Assembly (NCBI GenBank): GCA_018287875.1
Contig: JAGVVL010000024.1
Coordinates: forward strand, 1 to 64,000
Reading direction: 5' to 3'
Length of the DNA: 64,000 bases
From: Nigrospora sphaerica
Taxonomy: Eukaryota > Ascomycota > Sordariomycetes > Amphisphaeriales > Apiosporaceae
The position numbers were made by a program, and so were the translations under genes. The notes below the pieces were generated by a model. It was not told the origin of the DNA and did no database searches. It worked only from the letters and a program-made list of their open reading frames with translations. Positions 33,981 to 47,729 of this stretch are shown one piece after another; the first letter of the stretch is position 1, and each line of letters starts with the position of its first letter.

Positions 33981-36070
33981 GCAAGACAGATCGTCTAGCT
34001 GCCCGCACTTGCGTCTTGGGGAAAAACACCAAACGAAAACTCTTGGCGAGGGTTCATGTGTGTAAAACAGGGGTTAGCACCGGACTCATTATGGACCCGT
34101 CCTAGAGTGGCTGTAGGTAATGCGTGTAGGGTACTGGATCTTCGGCCTGTCTGGGGGAAGGACGGCGTATGTTCCAGGAACGCAGCTGGGCAGAGCAAGA
34201 TGCGGGCAACCTGAACGTAACACGTTGAGGGCATGGCAACGCGTATTGTGCCGCAAGGCATCCGGCCAGTCTATGGTGGCCAAATCGTAGGATCTTCCCC
34301 CACCTCCATGCCGTCTGAGGCTCATGCGAAAGTAGACTGGGGTTGAATCCCGTTCTCGTTGCTCCTTTCCCACGAATCGCTCGATGCCCCTGGCGCGGGC
34401 GCAGGCATCCGTGGATACCCCAACCACAGCCCCCGGCTGTTTCCCTAGCGACAGATAGCCAATGGGCAGGTGTATAAAGAAGACTATTCACCCTAGAGGT
34501 CGTATCTGCGTTGGCCAATGAACACTTTGCCACGGGGTACGTGAAGCAGTTCGATTACAGCTGTGCTCAGCGAGGGTTGCGGTAGGCTATGGATGATGGA
34601 CGGATGCGCTGGGCACCCCGACCGGTCTTACTCCAGGGCTCGTCGTCGCTAGCTTTGATTCGTCGAAAAGCCTGGGGAAGCGGTACTGAAAGGGGCCCCG
34701 TATCGCATTCTCCAGCGGTCGTTGCCCGTAGCCAGTACGCCGTCCGCGCAAGACAGATCGTCCAGCTACCCGCGCTTGCGTCTCAAGAAACCAATAAAAG
34801 CTTGTAGTGAGGATTCACGCGTTGCAAACAAAATACTGCCACTGGAATCGTCGCGACCCGTCCCGGGGCGGCCGGCGTCCTGGGGCGGCTGTACGCAAGC
34901 GCAGGGTGCTCGATCTTTGGCCTGATGGAGGGACATCGTCCGCTCCAGGAGTGTAGACGGGCAAAAAAGGTGCGGAGAAGCAGAGCCTGCTATGTTGAGC
35001 GCGTGGCAAAACATGTGTTGGGCTGCAAGATATTGGGCCAGTCTAGCCTGGGGAAACCGTTGAATCTTTTCTGAGGGCCAAGGGAGAAACCCCATGTCGT
35101 CCGGGGCCACATGCGAAGCCGGTCGGTGTGGCCTGAATCCCGTTTTCGTCGTTCCTTTCCCACGAATCACCCGATGCCCCCGGCGCGGGCGCAGGCATCC
35201 GTGAAGACGCCGACCGCAAGTCTCCGCTGTTTTCCCCAGCAACAAGCAACCAATAGGCGGAGGCACAAAGACGACTATTCACTCTGGATATCGCGCCTGC
35301 GTGAAAAAGAAAATGGATTTCGCCACGGAGTAGGCGAAACCGCCCGTTTATGATTATGTCGATGGAAGACTACGGCAGGCTAGGGGTACTGGGCAGATGT
35401 ATGGGACACTCGAACGGTCCTGCGCCGGGGCTGGTCGTCGCTGTCGCCCCCGGCCTTGGTACCAAGGCTAAGCTAACTTACTCTTAGTTGCTTTCTAAAC
35501 CCCTCGCCCTTGCCCGTTGGGACATCAATGCACAGTACCCAGAGATGGGAAGCTTCGCCCCTTGCGTCACAAAGGACGGGGTCGCAAAGAAGAAGCCATG
35601 GCCTTATCGCAGACAGGGGCGAACCGTGGTGTACGGCCCGTAAGAAGGGATCGCCACGCCACTGCGTGCCGTTTGTACGCATGCAAAGATTTTGCAAAAA
35701 GGATTTCGACGATAAGTAGACCGTCTTCTAGATGACGTGCTGCGTGATTTAGGCGACAAAGAATGTAAAACCCGATTCGCGAGATATGGTGGCGGTTACC
35801 ATGCTTCGTGGTGAGGGCCCACAGACGTCACGATCTCGATGCAGACAGTATCACAGTACAAATAATACGGAATTGGAAGCGCGTACGCCCCGCAGGCCGG
35901 CCCTCCAACAGCACGAATAACCTAAGCCTTGTAGCAGCTGATGCCACGGAGAACCAATGCCTCCTTCCGCGCGGCATGCCCAAACGAGACGACCGCTGCT
36001 GGTATATACCAGATTGGTCGCCGGCCCTTGTCGAACCGGCCGTGCGCGCCACGTTCCCAAAGCGCAGCAC

Positions 36071-36565
36071 TTAACTAGCTGGTGCTCCAGGCTTCTTTCT
36101 ATCCACAAGGCCAGAGGCGGACTGCGCGTACCGGAGGGGAATGCGGTGCATATAGGGCATCGGCAGTCGATTGGATGATCGGTACGACGAGGCCGGTGGA
36201 ACATCAGGGGTGAACCGCTGAACTTGGGACGGGTCTATGGGTCCAGAGCCGGTGTTAACTCGCAGCGCATCCAAAGGGAAGTCAGGAGAGCCGTTGCGTA
36301 GTAGCTCTATCATGGTTTGGGGGCCGCTGGCCTCCACTGAGTCGGGGAGAGGTAGCGGCTGGCGTTCAACTGAGTTCGGACCTATGCCAACAACAAAGCT
36401 CTTTCGAAACGGGGTAGGGACTGGAAGGACATACGCAGCTACCAGCACCGTAGAGACCAGGGCTATGACGACCAAAAATTGGCGGCGTGCATACGGGGAG
36501 TGGCGGGGACGATGGTAGGGTTGAAGTAGCAACTTGCTCTTGTTCCTAAGGAATTTGAACGTCAT
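36071..36565 (-). CDS. type II membrane protein, best-kept copy, arm R
   Basis: 164 codons open. Same N-terminal signal-anchor as the L copy, then SVEASGPQTMIELLRNGSPD and a region reading FTPDV..SSYRSSNRLPMPY. Both C-runs that break L are in frame here. The frame ends at GAPAS, where L and R carry four extra bases (near 36,108 in R) relative to T; T reads on for about 190 further residues, so this is probably a truncated product. No family recognised. Confidence 0.35.
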   Translation of the reverse strand: MTFKFLRNKSKLLLQPYHRPRHSPYARRQFLVVIALVSTVLVAAYVLPVPTPFRKSFVVGIGPNSVERQPLPLPDSVEASGPQTMIELLRNGSPDFPLDALRVNTGSGPIDPSQVQRFTPDVPPASSYRSSNRLPMPYMHRIPLRYAQSASGLVDRKKPGAPAS

Positions 36566-37400
36566 CGGGATGGCACGGTGGTCACTCGCCGAGTACGGGA
36601 GCCCCGTAAGGGATATGGTGCGCTATGGGAAGACGCCCTGCAATGAGTCCCCGTATCGTCGTCTTCCTCTCCTTTTCGGGGCGTTGCTAGTATTGGGGCG
36701 TCGACGAAGGCAAGCTGTCTCGTGCCTTTCGTCTCGTGCCTTTCGCCTCCAATGGACCAGGCTAGTGCACGGGACGCACGCCATCGTGTCCAGTCTTTCG
36801 GCACCCTTCTTATTCTCCTGCCCGGGTAGTCTCGAGTGCACGATGGATTCGGGCATGCGCTCGGGCTTGTACGTGAGCGACGAAGACGGTGCCTTACACG
36901 CCCCCGTGGGAACCGATCGGAACAAGACCTCGTTTTCTTCTCTCCATGCGCTCCCATGTATTGAGACGCGCCCGAGCTATACCACGGTCGTTCGGTCCAT
37001 GCCATCCGCTGCCCCCGAAAAATGAAACAGACGGGTCCAGATCCGGCACGGGACCGAGCGTTGTGCGATGGGAGGTATCGGAGGAGCACCGCATGTGGGC
37101 GTAGGCTCGGCCGGCGGCTCGCCGAGGAGTTACGCAAGCATAGCTATGCGGCCCGGCCCATCTATCGAAAGAGCGATACACTCCTACGGGAACGCCGCCT
37201 GGTACGAGACCGCCTTCGATTTCGTTCTTAAACATTCGTGTGCCGGTGATCGCGGCCGGTGGCTCCGGTGGTTCCGGAAGCCGCTCCAACAAAGCCATGG
37301 TAATGCCAGAGGTTGCGGCTGTACTCGATTCCATGACCGTCGTCCGTGTGCACCGGAGGGAGGAGCGGGATGCAGCCAGGGTGCGCTTGATTAGGCGTAC

Positions 37401-37904
37401 TTGGTCGTAGAATACCGGCGCGTCGATGACCGCTTCCCTAGCAATGTCGAAGAACACCCGAATGACTATGTGAGAACCGTGCTACCTCTGGATTTGAATG
37501 CTTTCTCTGCCCCCGACCAGCCTACAGGGGATGGTCATCGATCGTATGACCCCCTTATCGATGCGCCGCGGTTGTTAAGGCGTCTTAGTCGCCATCCGTT
37601 CTCGTTGTTCGGGGTTTCGACGCCGGACGAAACCCCAGGCCCTCCTGCTCTTTGGGTCCCGTCGCCTACGGCGAACGAAGGCCGCTGCAGAAGCTTCAAG
37701 GCCGATCGAAGACGGCTCGACAGAGACGGGGCGGGGCGTCTCGGGTGGTACGTTCGTCGACGGATGATGAAGGCCCCCGGGGGTACGGATGTCTCGTGTG
37801 TCGGCGCGGCAGGAGTGCGAAGGACAGAATGCCTCGAGGCCCTCCAGGGAGTCGGCGGCGCGTCGACGTTCTGGTGGGCGTGGTTGGGGACGGTTTCTGT
37901 TTAG
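37401..37904 (+). other. unidentified open frame, arm R
   Basis: Partner of 8,046-8,642; identical for about 160 residues, then terminated early (after WAWLG) by an indel relative to L. No recognisable family. Confidence 0.25.
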
Positions 37905-38390
37905 TTGTAAGCGCCCCCGTGGCGCCCGAGCGACGGTTAGCACTAGCGAGGTTCTGCCCAGAGACCGGCAGACGCTGTACCCGATGGTGGCAGTGAGTTG
38001 GGTTCTGTGAAGCGAGGCGTCGCGTGGAAGAGAAGCGCTTGGTGGGCGTTCTGCGTCGCTTGCCGGAACTCGAGCAGAGAGGGATTCCCCACCTGACCAG
38101 CCCGGCGCGGTGTCTGCCCGTAGCTTAACCGTCTTCACACACGTTACGTAGTACCATTCCTATCCGGCCGAACGACAGCATCGCCCGTCCAAGCGGGCAA
38201 GGGGCCCCGGGACGCTAGAAGCCGCCGAGAACGAAGCCTCGGGGGCATACCGAGCAGTAGGCCGGCGGTGGGTGTATCATCGCCCGCCGGGGCGTGGCCA
38301 CGACGGAGCCCGAAGGCGGGCGGGGCCATCCGTTGAAGCACCAGCGCGAGGCGTACCGCGTCGCGTCCTGCCGCCCTATGGCTGATCGCC

Positions 38391-38476
38391 TAGCAGGACC
38401 AACGCCTAGACAGGACCCACGCCTAGACGGGACCGACACCCAGACAGGACCGACACCCCAACAGGACCAACGCCCA
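38391..38476 (-). repeat. 17-bp tandem repeat, 5 units, arm R
   Basis: Reverse-complement partner of the array at 7,565-7,649 with the same unit count. Confidence 0.83.
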
Positions 38477-39841
38477 ACCCCCCGATTTATGATGCGTGAC
38501 GACGCGCACTCCTAGTCGTAGTGGCGGCCGCAAAGGATGCTGTGCCGACGTCGAACGTCGGGGTTCTGCCAGCCCGAGCGAACCCATGGCCCCGGCAAAC
38601 AGCAGGACAGGTTCTAGGAGAGCGCTCTATGCGTCTGGAACAAGACGCAAGGCGACGTCCCCGGCACACCAGTAGGTGGAAACCGCCCCCACGCGCGCGA
38701 GCATAGAAACGGCGGCGCATCGTTCCCGAGGCCAGGCCGCACCGACCGGACGGGCTGGTTTGCGCTCTTAAACAATTCGCACTTCGGCCGTCCGCTGACA
38801 GGATCCTCCGCGCACGTGAAGCCGATCATACCAGCCGACGAGCAGCCCGTCGTGGTGGCTCGACTACGCAGCCGCGCCGCGGGCCTGGACAAGGGCTTGG
38901 GCGCCGGACGCGACGCGCACACCGACTCCGACCGCGATCGAGATACCACAGCCGGCCCTGTTATGCCCATCTACGGCAACCTCGAACCCCAGGAGAACGT
39001 TGCACATGCCGACAGCCCCAGAGGCCGGCGCCTGGCGTAGCGGATGATGGGCGAGGCAGGTATTTCCATCGTCGCGAGACCATGCGTTACTGGCCCGCAT
39101 CCTGACTGCCGATCGGTCGGCCGTCGGCTACCCGCCATCGAACGTCGAGTCGGATCGGACAGGAATAGCCAGACGTGAAAATGGGGATCTCGAAGGCGGG
39201 GGGTCAAACGTTACCCGGCACGCCCCGCTTCCTCGACCACCTTTGTCGACCGACGGAAGAATGTCAGCGGTAGCACCTACTCGCTGCATCGCAACACCGG
39301 GGAGTTTGGGTTCCCACGTGGCACCAGGAGGACGGTAGCTCGAAAAACGGAACCATGACAAGAACGAGGTGGATTACATCCAACACATCCAGGTCGCAGG
39401 CCTCTCACGGTTCATGGTCGACCACGTTTCAGGAGCCTGTCCAAGACGCGTTTGCCCCAAGCGAGGGAGGGGTCGTGAGAAGCACCTGGACGCTATCAGC
39501 GATATTGCCGAGAACGAGCTCGACCGCGTACTCACTCCGCCGCCACTCGGCACACCCAAGCCATCCCGACCCGATCCCACGTGGTTCGCCCGGACCAGAC
39601 CCGTGTTTAGCGGCAGGACGATAGGCGGCGGACACCGGCGAACCAAAGACACCCTGCGAAACCAACCCCTGGCATGGCCCCGCGTGCGGGGCTCGCCCGA
39701 GGAACATGCACGAAGAAGGTGTGAAGCGACAACCTACGAGGCCGGCGAGGAGGACGCCGTGGCGCTGTCCCCGCGCTGTTTAGCAGGGCCGGCCGCGTCC
39801 AGCGAGTCGCACGCGAACCCGAGGGGAAAATTCGGCACGCG

Positions 39842-40783
39842 GTGATTGTATTCCGCGATTCTGTGCGGCCTAGAGTACGGAATCACCACGAGCGGAGAGG
39901 CTGTATGTATGATTTCGGAGGGCGCATTGGCCGGATTTGCTACGCTCGCGTGCTCTGGCCGAGCCAAAGAGCAGAAGTGCCCATACAGTCATGCGGTGCT
40001 CGTACGGTACAGCAGCCAGCCCGATACCGGCTTTCAGCCCATCGGCCGCGGGTTCCCGGGGACAGGCGGCATTGCGGGCATGAGAAGCATCGATCGGCTG
40101 TGGCGCGCCCGCATACCGAATCCGTGGACCGCGGGGCCTGTCGAGGTCGACGCCGGCGGAGGAAATATCGCCTTCCGGGCCTGCGGACGAGCCCGAACGG
40201 AGCGACGGTGTGGACCGAACACGGCGAAGCCCCCGGTGAGAAAGGGAAGAACGGTGTCGGGGTCCAAGACCGAGCCCGTCTCGAGCACGTCTGCCAGGGA
40301 CCATCCGATCATGAGGACACGTGGTGGTCTTTACGATACGTTGGTGCCCGCAGAGCCGAGAAACCAAAACGGCAGGGTCAGCAGGGCAGATGCTACGGCC
40401 GCCAAGCGACGGACCTCACCATCGGCTGCGTGGGGGAGCCGGTGATCGGGCTGTCTGATACCGCACGCCGCGCTGCCTGCTTGGCTTGGGAGGCTTGGCG
40501 ATCGTCGAGGAATGCTGCCCCAATGTCCTACGCCCTCGCGGCCCGGTGGATGGGACCCGCCACGGCAGCAGGCGCGGCCATTTCCAGACGTTGCTTTGCC
40601 ACCAACAGCCACAGGCTGAACGATGGCATCGAAAAGCTGGACAACGGGGTGGGGTCTGGGTCCGAGGACAGGTCACGTAGGGGCCACCGTCATTTTCAAG
40701 TACGAAGTGTGTGCCTGAGGATTGTGCCTCGGGGCGATATTCACTTCACCTCGGACGCAGTATCGCAACGGTGGCCCTATTAA
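39842..40783 (+). other. long open frame of doubtful coding status, arm R
   Basis: Inverted partner of the frame at 5,359-6,336. Its N-terminal part is in a different frame from the L copy and its C-terminus runs on past the end of the L frame because of a one-base difference. No function can be suggested. Confidence 0.2.
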
Positions 40784-42637
40784 TGGCATGTGCGGCAGCG
40801 GGTTCCAAGAGCCCGCGCACTCGCCAGCATTGGGGGCCTCGGCAGAACGGCGACTGCCGTAGGCGATACAGACACACGAGGCCTTGCCCGCCGTGGGGCG
40901 ATGAGTGCGCAGCGCCATCGAACTATGCATCGACGCCCATGCCGTTGAGGACGCACCCCTTCAGGCGGCCTCTCCGCAGGAGGTGGCCCGTCTGTGTCAT
41001 CGAAGTGGCTGGCTGTCCGGGTTCTTCGAGAGGCGCCGCTGGGGTGACTGGAAATGACGAACCTTTCGTTTTGGCGCCAGGGAGAGACAGGCTGAGAGAG
41101 TCCATGCTCCATGGGGCGAAGCAACCAACTCACGAACGCACACGGGGCTGTGCGCCTACCCACAAGCAGCTCCGTAACGAACTGAGGAAAGTCGTCCCAC
41201 GGCCGGCCCATCGTGAATCGCCAGTACTTGGCAGACGCCTCCTTCCTGCCCAGCCGGCCGCGTAGTGGGCTTTGTGTGCGAAGAGAGTATACCTGCCTCA
41301 GACCGAACGAGTATGGGAACGCCTCCGTCCTATTGTGGCGCTATAGGGCTCGATAAGTCCGCCCTCTTTTCTTGACGGACGTGCAGCGCACCTCCGAGAC
41401 TTGTTTCGCCGGCCAGCGCGCACCTTGTTGGCCCGCGTCGCCCTGCCGGACATGCTGTGCTTCTCTCGCAACCAAGATGGCCGCGTCCTGTCCGATGGTA
41501 TCGAACTGCCGGTGGCCATTCGGGAGGCGCGCCGGCCGTCGTACGGACGAGAGTAGACTTTTCATCTCGAGTCCCACGGCGGAGCGCAGGGCGACGACGT
41601 CGGAGGCGGCGACGGCGAAGAAGTACCGACGTTGCCGCAGGGGGGCCGCGGGAAGGACTCCAGGCTGGGAATAGGAAACGGGGGCGGAGTGTGGAACGGG
41701 GCAGAGTGTGGTAACGATTGAAGTCCTCTGGACGTTACAGCTAAGCTGGTCCTGCTGGACCTGGAAGTCGCGGCCTAGCGCGCCCATTTCGCGTGCTCTT
41801 CCGCGGGGTTCCACTGACCCGTGGGTGAACCGCTCTCTTCGTCCGGGTTGCCTCGCCATGCCAGGAAACCTCGCCATTTCGAGCTCCTGTTAGGCCCCGC
41901 TTACCCCCGGTCCCCTACTCTACGGCTGGTGAGACGAGCCTAGGGACTTTGTAGGTTCTCCGGCGAGCCTGGCCATGCCGGCGTTTTTATGGCGAACGGG
42001 TTAATCCTGGCGTAACGCGGAAGCCACCAGCTGGGCAGGAGGCGTACGGATGTCGACGCGGCGAATGGGAGATGACGTCCCGGGCGATTCAATCGCGGGT
42101 CGAAGGCAACCATAATCTACTCCTGTATCATCCATGCTGCCCCCCCCCCCCCAATTTTCTAGGCGAAGTGAACCAACCGAACGGTCGAAGCGGCCCTCCT
42201 TTCGATCTGACTCACCACGTCCACGGCTGAGGAACCGCCGTCGTCCCCACCCCGTCCCAGCCCGGAGCCGCCGACGTCGCACCACCCAGACGGCATCGCT
42301 TGGATCCGAAGACAGGGGACGAGCTCGCCAGCTTAGCAGCTGTCCGATCCACTTTATAGAGGACTGGTGTTGTCTTCGCGCGCGTAACGTTACGTGCTGG
42401 CCCAGACGCGACCTTTTGGCATCGCAGGCCAAAAGCACGACCAGCGCGTTTGTTGGGTCTCGTCACGGCTGCTGGCCACTGGTCCACTTCTCGAGGTTGA
42501 GCTGTCGGGTCTCCCAATGCCGGACGGCATCGGTCTATGTGTGCCAAAGACATGGCCCTTGGACCTTGGCTCTTGTGGGCTCGGCTGGGCGTGTCCCCCA
42601 ACCAGGCGTCGTAGATGTACGTGCGTGAGCCCGGGTG

Positions 42638-42782
42638 CCACGCCCGGCAGAGCGGTCGCCAGCCGGCGCACGGCAAACCGGGTTCGTCGGCTGTAGCCAG
42701 TCGACAGCGGACAGCCGGTCCTGCGACTGGCTTCGCTTGCTTGCGGTGGCATCCGTCGCAGGCCGCCCTGACGGACACTCTT
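42638..42782 (-). pseudogene. eroded Zn2Cys6-like zinc cluster in arm R
   Basis: Reverse-complement partner of the remnant at 3,262-3,405, with the same missing cysteines. Flanking frames differ because of small indels, which argues against a maintained protein. Confidence 0.33.
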
Positions 42783-45139
42783 TGGTTGAGGTGCTCTAGT
42801 CGCGCCAGGGACCGTGGTCTGCGGGCGTGCGCCGGCATGCCTCTTCTCGGTCATTCGACCTACTGGTTCGTGCTCCCCTGCTGTGATTGGCTGGGAATCA
42901 AGGCAGTCTGGATTGCCATCTCGTGGCGATGGCAGGCTGTCTTCCAATCCCCCGAACCACGAGCCGTTCCGTATGGAATACGAACAGCAGTGCCGAATGC
43001 GCAAGGCAAAGGTTACACAACCTGCGTTGAAACCTGACACAGCACTGTAGGAAGTCGAAAGCTCCAGCTGGTTGTGACGCGCCTCCCACCCTCTCAATAT
43101 GTCGCCTTGACAAAGGGTCGATCCAGGCCCTTGTACCAGCGTCCATCCACCCGTCCCATCTCGTGGTCCCTAGTCAACTCCTACTCGATACCTCGATTTC
43201 CGTGTTTTTCTTCCCCATGGCGACCGGGAACACAGATGCTCCAAGCTGCTCATCCCGTGTCGACGACCGCACTGCCTCCCAAACCACTATTCAATGAAGT
43301 ATGTCCTCGGCCTGTGCCGGTTTCGTGCGGGCATGGCCCAGCGAGCCGGGCAAACCCATCGTACCGACCGAGGAGGGGCCCGAGCCCCTCGACATTGTAG
43401 ATATTACGACACAGAACCGCGAAGATAGGGTACACATCGGTCGCTGAACACGTCGATGGCCGATGCCTGTGAGCAGCACACGCTTCACAGCCACCTGTCC
43501 GCACGAAGATGAATACTGCCGTATCTCACGAACGATGCCGACCCAAAGCCCCGACTGCTCAACCGGGCACCGGAAATAACTTCCAGTCCCCTCCCTCTGG
43601 ACGGCGGTGCCCGTTGGTCGCCCCCAGTCCCCAGGCGGTCGCAGGCCCGGTGCATGGGCGCGCGTCGGGTTGGCACTGTGGGACACTTGCTCGAATAGGC
43701 ACAGGGCCTATCCCGTCGAGCTCCTCATCATATACCGTTAGGCCCTCGGTCGGCACGTCGGATGGTCAGCACCGGACGAGCCTGATGCCGACGGCCGAGA
43801 CGGAGCGGGTAGGAGTCGCCGCGGGACTCCCCAGGCCGGAAAGTCCTGCAGACGAACACAACAACCACCGTACTTCCCTAAACCGCTTTTTAGATGCTGC
43901 AGTGGCCTCTAAATCTTGGAACAAGATGTCTAACCTTTCATGTTAGCACAGGGTCTCCACCTCCCCTCATTCCAGCATGGCTTGGCAGAGAGGAGATAAG
44001 CGTATGACTGCAAGACTGTCGGTCCGTCGGTGTGGCACGCTGGCGATCGCTAGCGCCAGGGAGCCGGAGGCCGGTAGGCCAGGTTTGCATCATCGGGATC
44101 GTTGCATGGTCCTGGGAACCCCAGCCACGGGCGCATGGGATTGGAAACAGGAGCGTAAGCTAGTGTCTTCGCCGCAGGAGACGCCCTAGTAGTCCACTCC
44201 GTCTCGTGCTCCCGCCTGTTTCTGCTCGGTACGCCGCGTGCCTTGGGCATGCGTTGTTCGGCCGCCAACGAGGCCGCCGTGCGTGCAAGGCGTGGCCACC
44301 AAGGGCCCCTCGGTGCATCCAAAAACGCATCTCACATACCGTGCAAGGCCAGGCCGCCTTAGTAGGTCGCCTGGCACCGGCGAAGGTAGACCTGTCGTCA
44401 GGCGCCTCCGAGGAAGAGCGCGCTGCCTGGCTGTAGAGATGGTAGCCAATCGAATCAAATTTGAGGCCCTTCCTAAGCCAGCGAGGAAAGTAGAGCTTTC
44501 TAACCAGTTGTATTGTCGTGTTGGACGACGTAGCAGTCTTCCGGTGGGCGGATCGCCAGTTCACAGAGCTCATTTCGGCTGTACACTGGCCTCGAGTTCG
44601 CCCACCTTGGGCGTTGTTGTCACGTACCGGAAGCTGTTTCTCAAGCCGGCATCGCTTTCCGGAGCTGCAGCGACCTCGCTTCAAGCTCACCGAGGTGGGA
44701 GCAGCCCGCTAGAACACACCGTACTTGTACTGGAAGCGAGACTATTCAGAGCAGAGTGGGGGATGCTGAGTTTGGCGCCCACAATGAGGAGCACGCTCGG
44801 ACCACGTCGAACATGGCAGTGGATGGCGCGCTCGGATGAGCATCGCGAACCCTCCTGTTTCCAGCATTCAACGCCTACCAGGCTGATGCTATATATCAGT
44901 TTTGCGTCGCGCGATGGGTATAAGGCAGATATGATTAGACTATACAAAGTACTCTTTATCTCTGGTTAAGGCAGTAGGCGGGGGCAGGCTCGCTTAGCAC
45001 TGGAGAATTCGTGTATTTCTGGCCGTAACCGTCGACTTTAAGGGTGGCTGGCTCACGCAATGGGCAATTCAAGCTACCACCCTAGCACGAGGGATGCCGC
45101 TGTCCGTCGCCCCATACGCGACCGCAGGCGGACTTAGGT

Positions 45140-45660
45140 ACCCGCGTAGGGTCCAGGCGATGCAGCCTAACCCCGTCAGTCAGCCTTAACAATGCCAGCC
45201 ATTTGTGCCACATCTAAACAAATCCAACGCTTTGCCGGTCGATAAGCAGCGGCCCTCTCCGATACGATCCTCACGCGCGGCTACGAGCGCGAGCATGACC
45301 TCCCCTCCGCCCGCCACATCCCATCACGGTAGCCGACGGCGAGACCAAGCGCCCGCCGGCCGACTACCCGCGGCTGACGAGCCGCCCTCGCCGAAGCACA
45401 CGCACACGAACAGCCTCCGCTCCTACAGTGATTACACCTGATTCTAAATCTAGCCCCCACGGCCGATGATATACATAACGATCCGCTCCATTGCCATATC
45501 CTCGGCAGGGTGGACTGCTTCATAACCGACGTGCCCTAGCCCTACCTAGTCGGCACCTTCGGCTACCCTCGCGGCGAGGACGTGATGCACGACCTGCCGT
45601 CAGACGTGGCGAGCACTCTGCCTTGTACCAACCAGTACCAGGGCGCTGGGTCACCATGAG
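45140..45660 (+). other. repeat-associated gene remnant, R side
   Basis: Mirror copy of 52,145-52,742. Keeps the start region (CHI-KQIQRFAGR-like text in one frame, PHLNKSNALPVDKQ in another) and GEDVMHDLPSD further on, but has extra stops and frame changes compared with the S2-right copy. Unknown family. Confidence 0.3.
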
Positions 45661-46029
45661 CCAATGAGAAAAGTAGAAGAACGGGGCGGATTGCTGGGGT
45701 GCAGTCAAGCACAACAAGGCCGTGGCCAGCGCCTTCGGGGCCCATCATCGCAGGGGCCGTTAGAACATGGCGCGGGAGGCATCGGGCTTCCTCGAGCTGG
45801 GTGATATATCTGACCTGGACAACGCCTCCTGTGCACCTTACGTAACCGCGACACTGCTTATACGCCGTGTCCGATGCCAGCTCGCGATCTGCGCCCCGCG
45901 TATGGCCCTGCCGGATTGATCGTGGCCGTCCTGGATCGGATCTACTGTGATTCGCATTTTTGGCTGTTTCTGGCAGTGTTTGGCATTCTTAGGATAGCGA
46001 CGGGTGTGACCTGGGGCAACTTGCTGCCT

Positions 46030-46315
46030 CGACCACTCCTTGCTCCCTGCTTCGTCTGGTTCCTGCCTCGTCCGCTTCCTTCTTCAACTAGTTCCTATTT
46101 CGTACTTCGTCTCGCCCGTCCTGCTTCGTTCACTTTCTGCTTCGCCCGCCCTCCTTCTTCCGCTTCCTTCTTCGTCTTGTTCCTACTTTGTCTTCTTCCT
46201 GCTTCGGCTGCTCCCACTCCATCCGCTCCTGCTCCACCCGCTTCCCTCTTTGTACGCTTCCTTCTTCGTCCGCTTCCTTCTTCGTCCGTTTCCTTCTTCA
46301 CCTTAGATCCTCCTG
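46030..46315 (+). repeat. pyrimidine-rich CTTC tract
   Basis: Long run of degenerate CTTCNTCC-type units. On this strand it produces an artificial Ser/Pro/Leu/Phe open frame, on the other Lys/Glu-rich frames; neither is taken as a gene. Smaller tracts of the same kind lie near 46,990-47,060, 47,270-47,390 and 48,530-48,660. Confidence 0.75.
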
Positions 46316-46489
46316 CATATGCCAGTACCAGCTTTCCGTCCTAAGCCCAAAACATACCATCTCGCGCATGCCACCTGTGTCGGCTCCTGCTTGACGATCG
46401 TTTTGGAGGGCTCTGTTGCTGCGACGGCTCCTTTTCTTGCTTCGCCTGTGTCGTCCCTTATGCCTTGCTCCAGTTTCGGCACGGTATGA

Positions 46490-46850
46490 GCTCCCGGTCG
46501 GCATCTTTGGCTACCTTCGCGGCGAGGATGTGATGCACGAGCTGCCGTCGGACGGGAGCGAACACGTTGCCTTGTGCCAAGTAGTGCCAGCAGCTAGAAA
46601 GCGGAAGAACGGTGCGGCTCGCTGGGAATGCAGTCAAGCCCAATAAGGCTGTGGCCAGCGCCTTCGGGGCCCATCATCGCAGGGGCCGTCAGAAGATGAC
46701 GCGGGAAGCATCAGACTTCCTCGACCTGGGCGATATATCCGACCTCGAGGGCGCCTCCTATGCGCCTTACGTAACCGTGATACTGCTTGTGCGCCATGTC
46801 CGGAGCCACCTCGCGATCTGCGCCCTGCATACGCCCCTGCCGGATTGATC
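46490..46850 (+). other. second, partial direct copy of the repeat-associated gene
   Basis: Repeats the distal half of the unit at 45,540-45,970: VGIFGYLRGEDVMHELPSDG, then AVASAFGAHHRRGRQKM and DFLDLGDISDLEGASYAPY, ending LPD with a stop near 46,848. The text between the two frames is shifted. Composition is protein-like; I do not recognise the family. Confidence 0.35.
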
Positions 46851-47729
46851 GTGGCCGTTCTGGGTCGGGTCTATTGTGATGCGTGTGTTTGGCGCTCTTG
46901 GGACAGCGACAGATATGAGCTGGTGCTACTTCTTGGTCAGCTCCTTTTCTCAGGGGCGTTGGTCAGCTCCGGTGTATTCGACTCTTCTGCTTCGTCTTGG
47001 TCCTACCTCGTCCGCTTCCTGCTTCGACTAGTTCCTGCTTCCTACTTCGCCTGGTTCCTGCTGACATGCTGCTTTTGCACCGCGCCATGTCTGACCCCAG
47101 GTTCCGATACTGCCCCATGTACGGCCCTTTGCAACCGTTCTGGATCGGATCTGTTGCGACGCGTGATCTTGGCTGTTTCTAGCTATGTTCGGAGCTTTTA
47201 GGGCAGTGCCGCCGATGGAATCTCGTGTCACTTCTGGGCGTGTTGCGTTTTCCAGGACGTCGACCGGATCTTGCGTACTCGGCTCTTCCTGTTTCGCCCA
47301 CTTCCTGCTTCGACTGCTTACTGCTTCTTCCGCTCTCTGCTTCGTTCACTGCCTGCTTTGCCCGCTTCCTGCTCCATCTTAGTTCCTTCTATATGTGCTA
47401 GTATCCGCTTCCGGATACTTGGCTCAGGCCGTAACATCCTTCCCTCGACGGGCCAGGAAAGGAGCGGCTTCTGTCTATAGCAGCGCCTTTTAATCGTAGC
47501 TTCTGTCTGCCGTAGCCTCTCCCTGTAGAAGCTCCGTTGTCGACTCCTCCTTTTCTTACTTTGCCTGTTTCGTCCCTTGTGCCTTGCTGCAGTGTCGACG
47601 CTGTGGGAGCTTTCCGTCACTCGGATCCAAAAGATCCTTTCGCCCCGCACGCGATGGGCAAGGCGCTGGTATTGAACCGGCTGGGCGCACGTACTCTCGA
47701 TCAGCTCTGCGATTCGCATCATACTTCCT

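Larger units (their letters stand above)
29715..44985 (-). repeat. Repeat arm R (shared arm of both palindromes)
   Basis: Inverted copy of L; also the inverted partner of T. Differences from L include substitutions of both kinds, homopolymer length changes (6 versus 5 G/C near 29,821/16,217; 4 versus 5 near 31,465/14,570) and a CT dinucleotide within the zinc-cluster gene. Beyond about 44,128 (L ~1,915) R no longer follows L closely, but its pairing with T continues outward to about 46.0 kb, deep inside S2. The counterpart of the window end (64,000 in T) is about 33,671. Confidence 0.93.

Noticed and set aside
1060..46000. Missed-adapter or fold-back read artefact as the source of the L/R palindrome
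   Set aside because: A fold-back read gives arms meeting at one point with read-level errors only. Here a 13.4-kb unique spacer separates the arms, they differ by transversions and multi-base indels, and similarity changes sharply at about 1,915. Assembly duplication is still not fully excluded.
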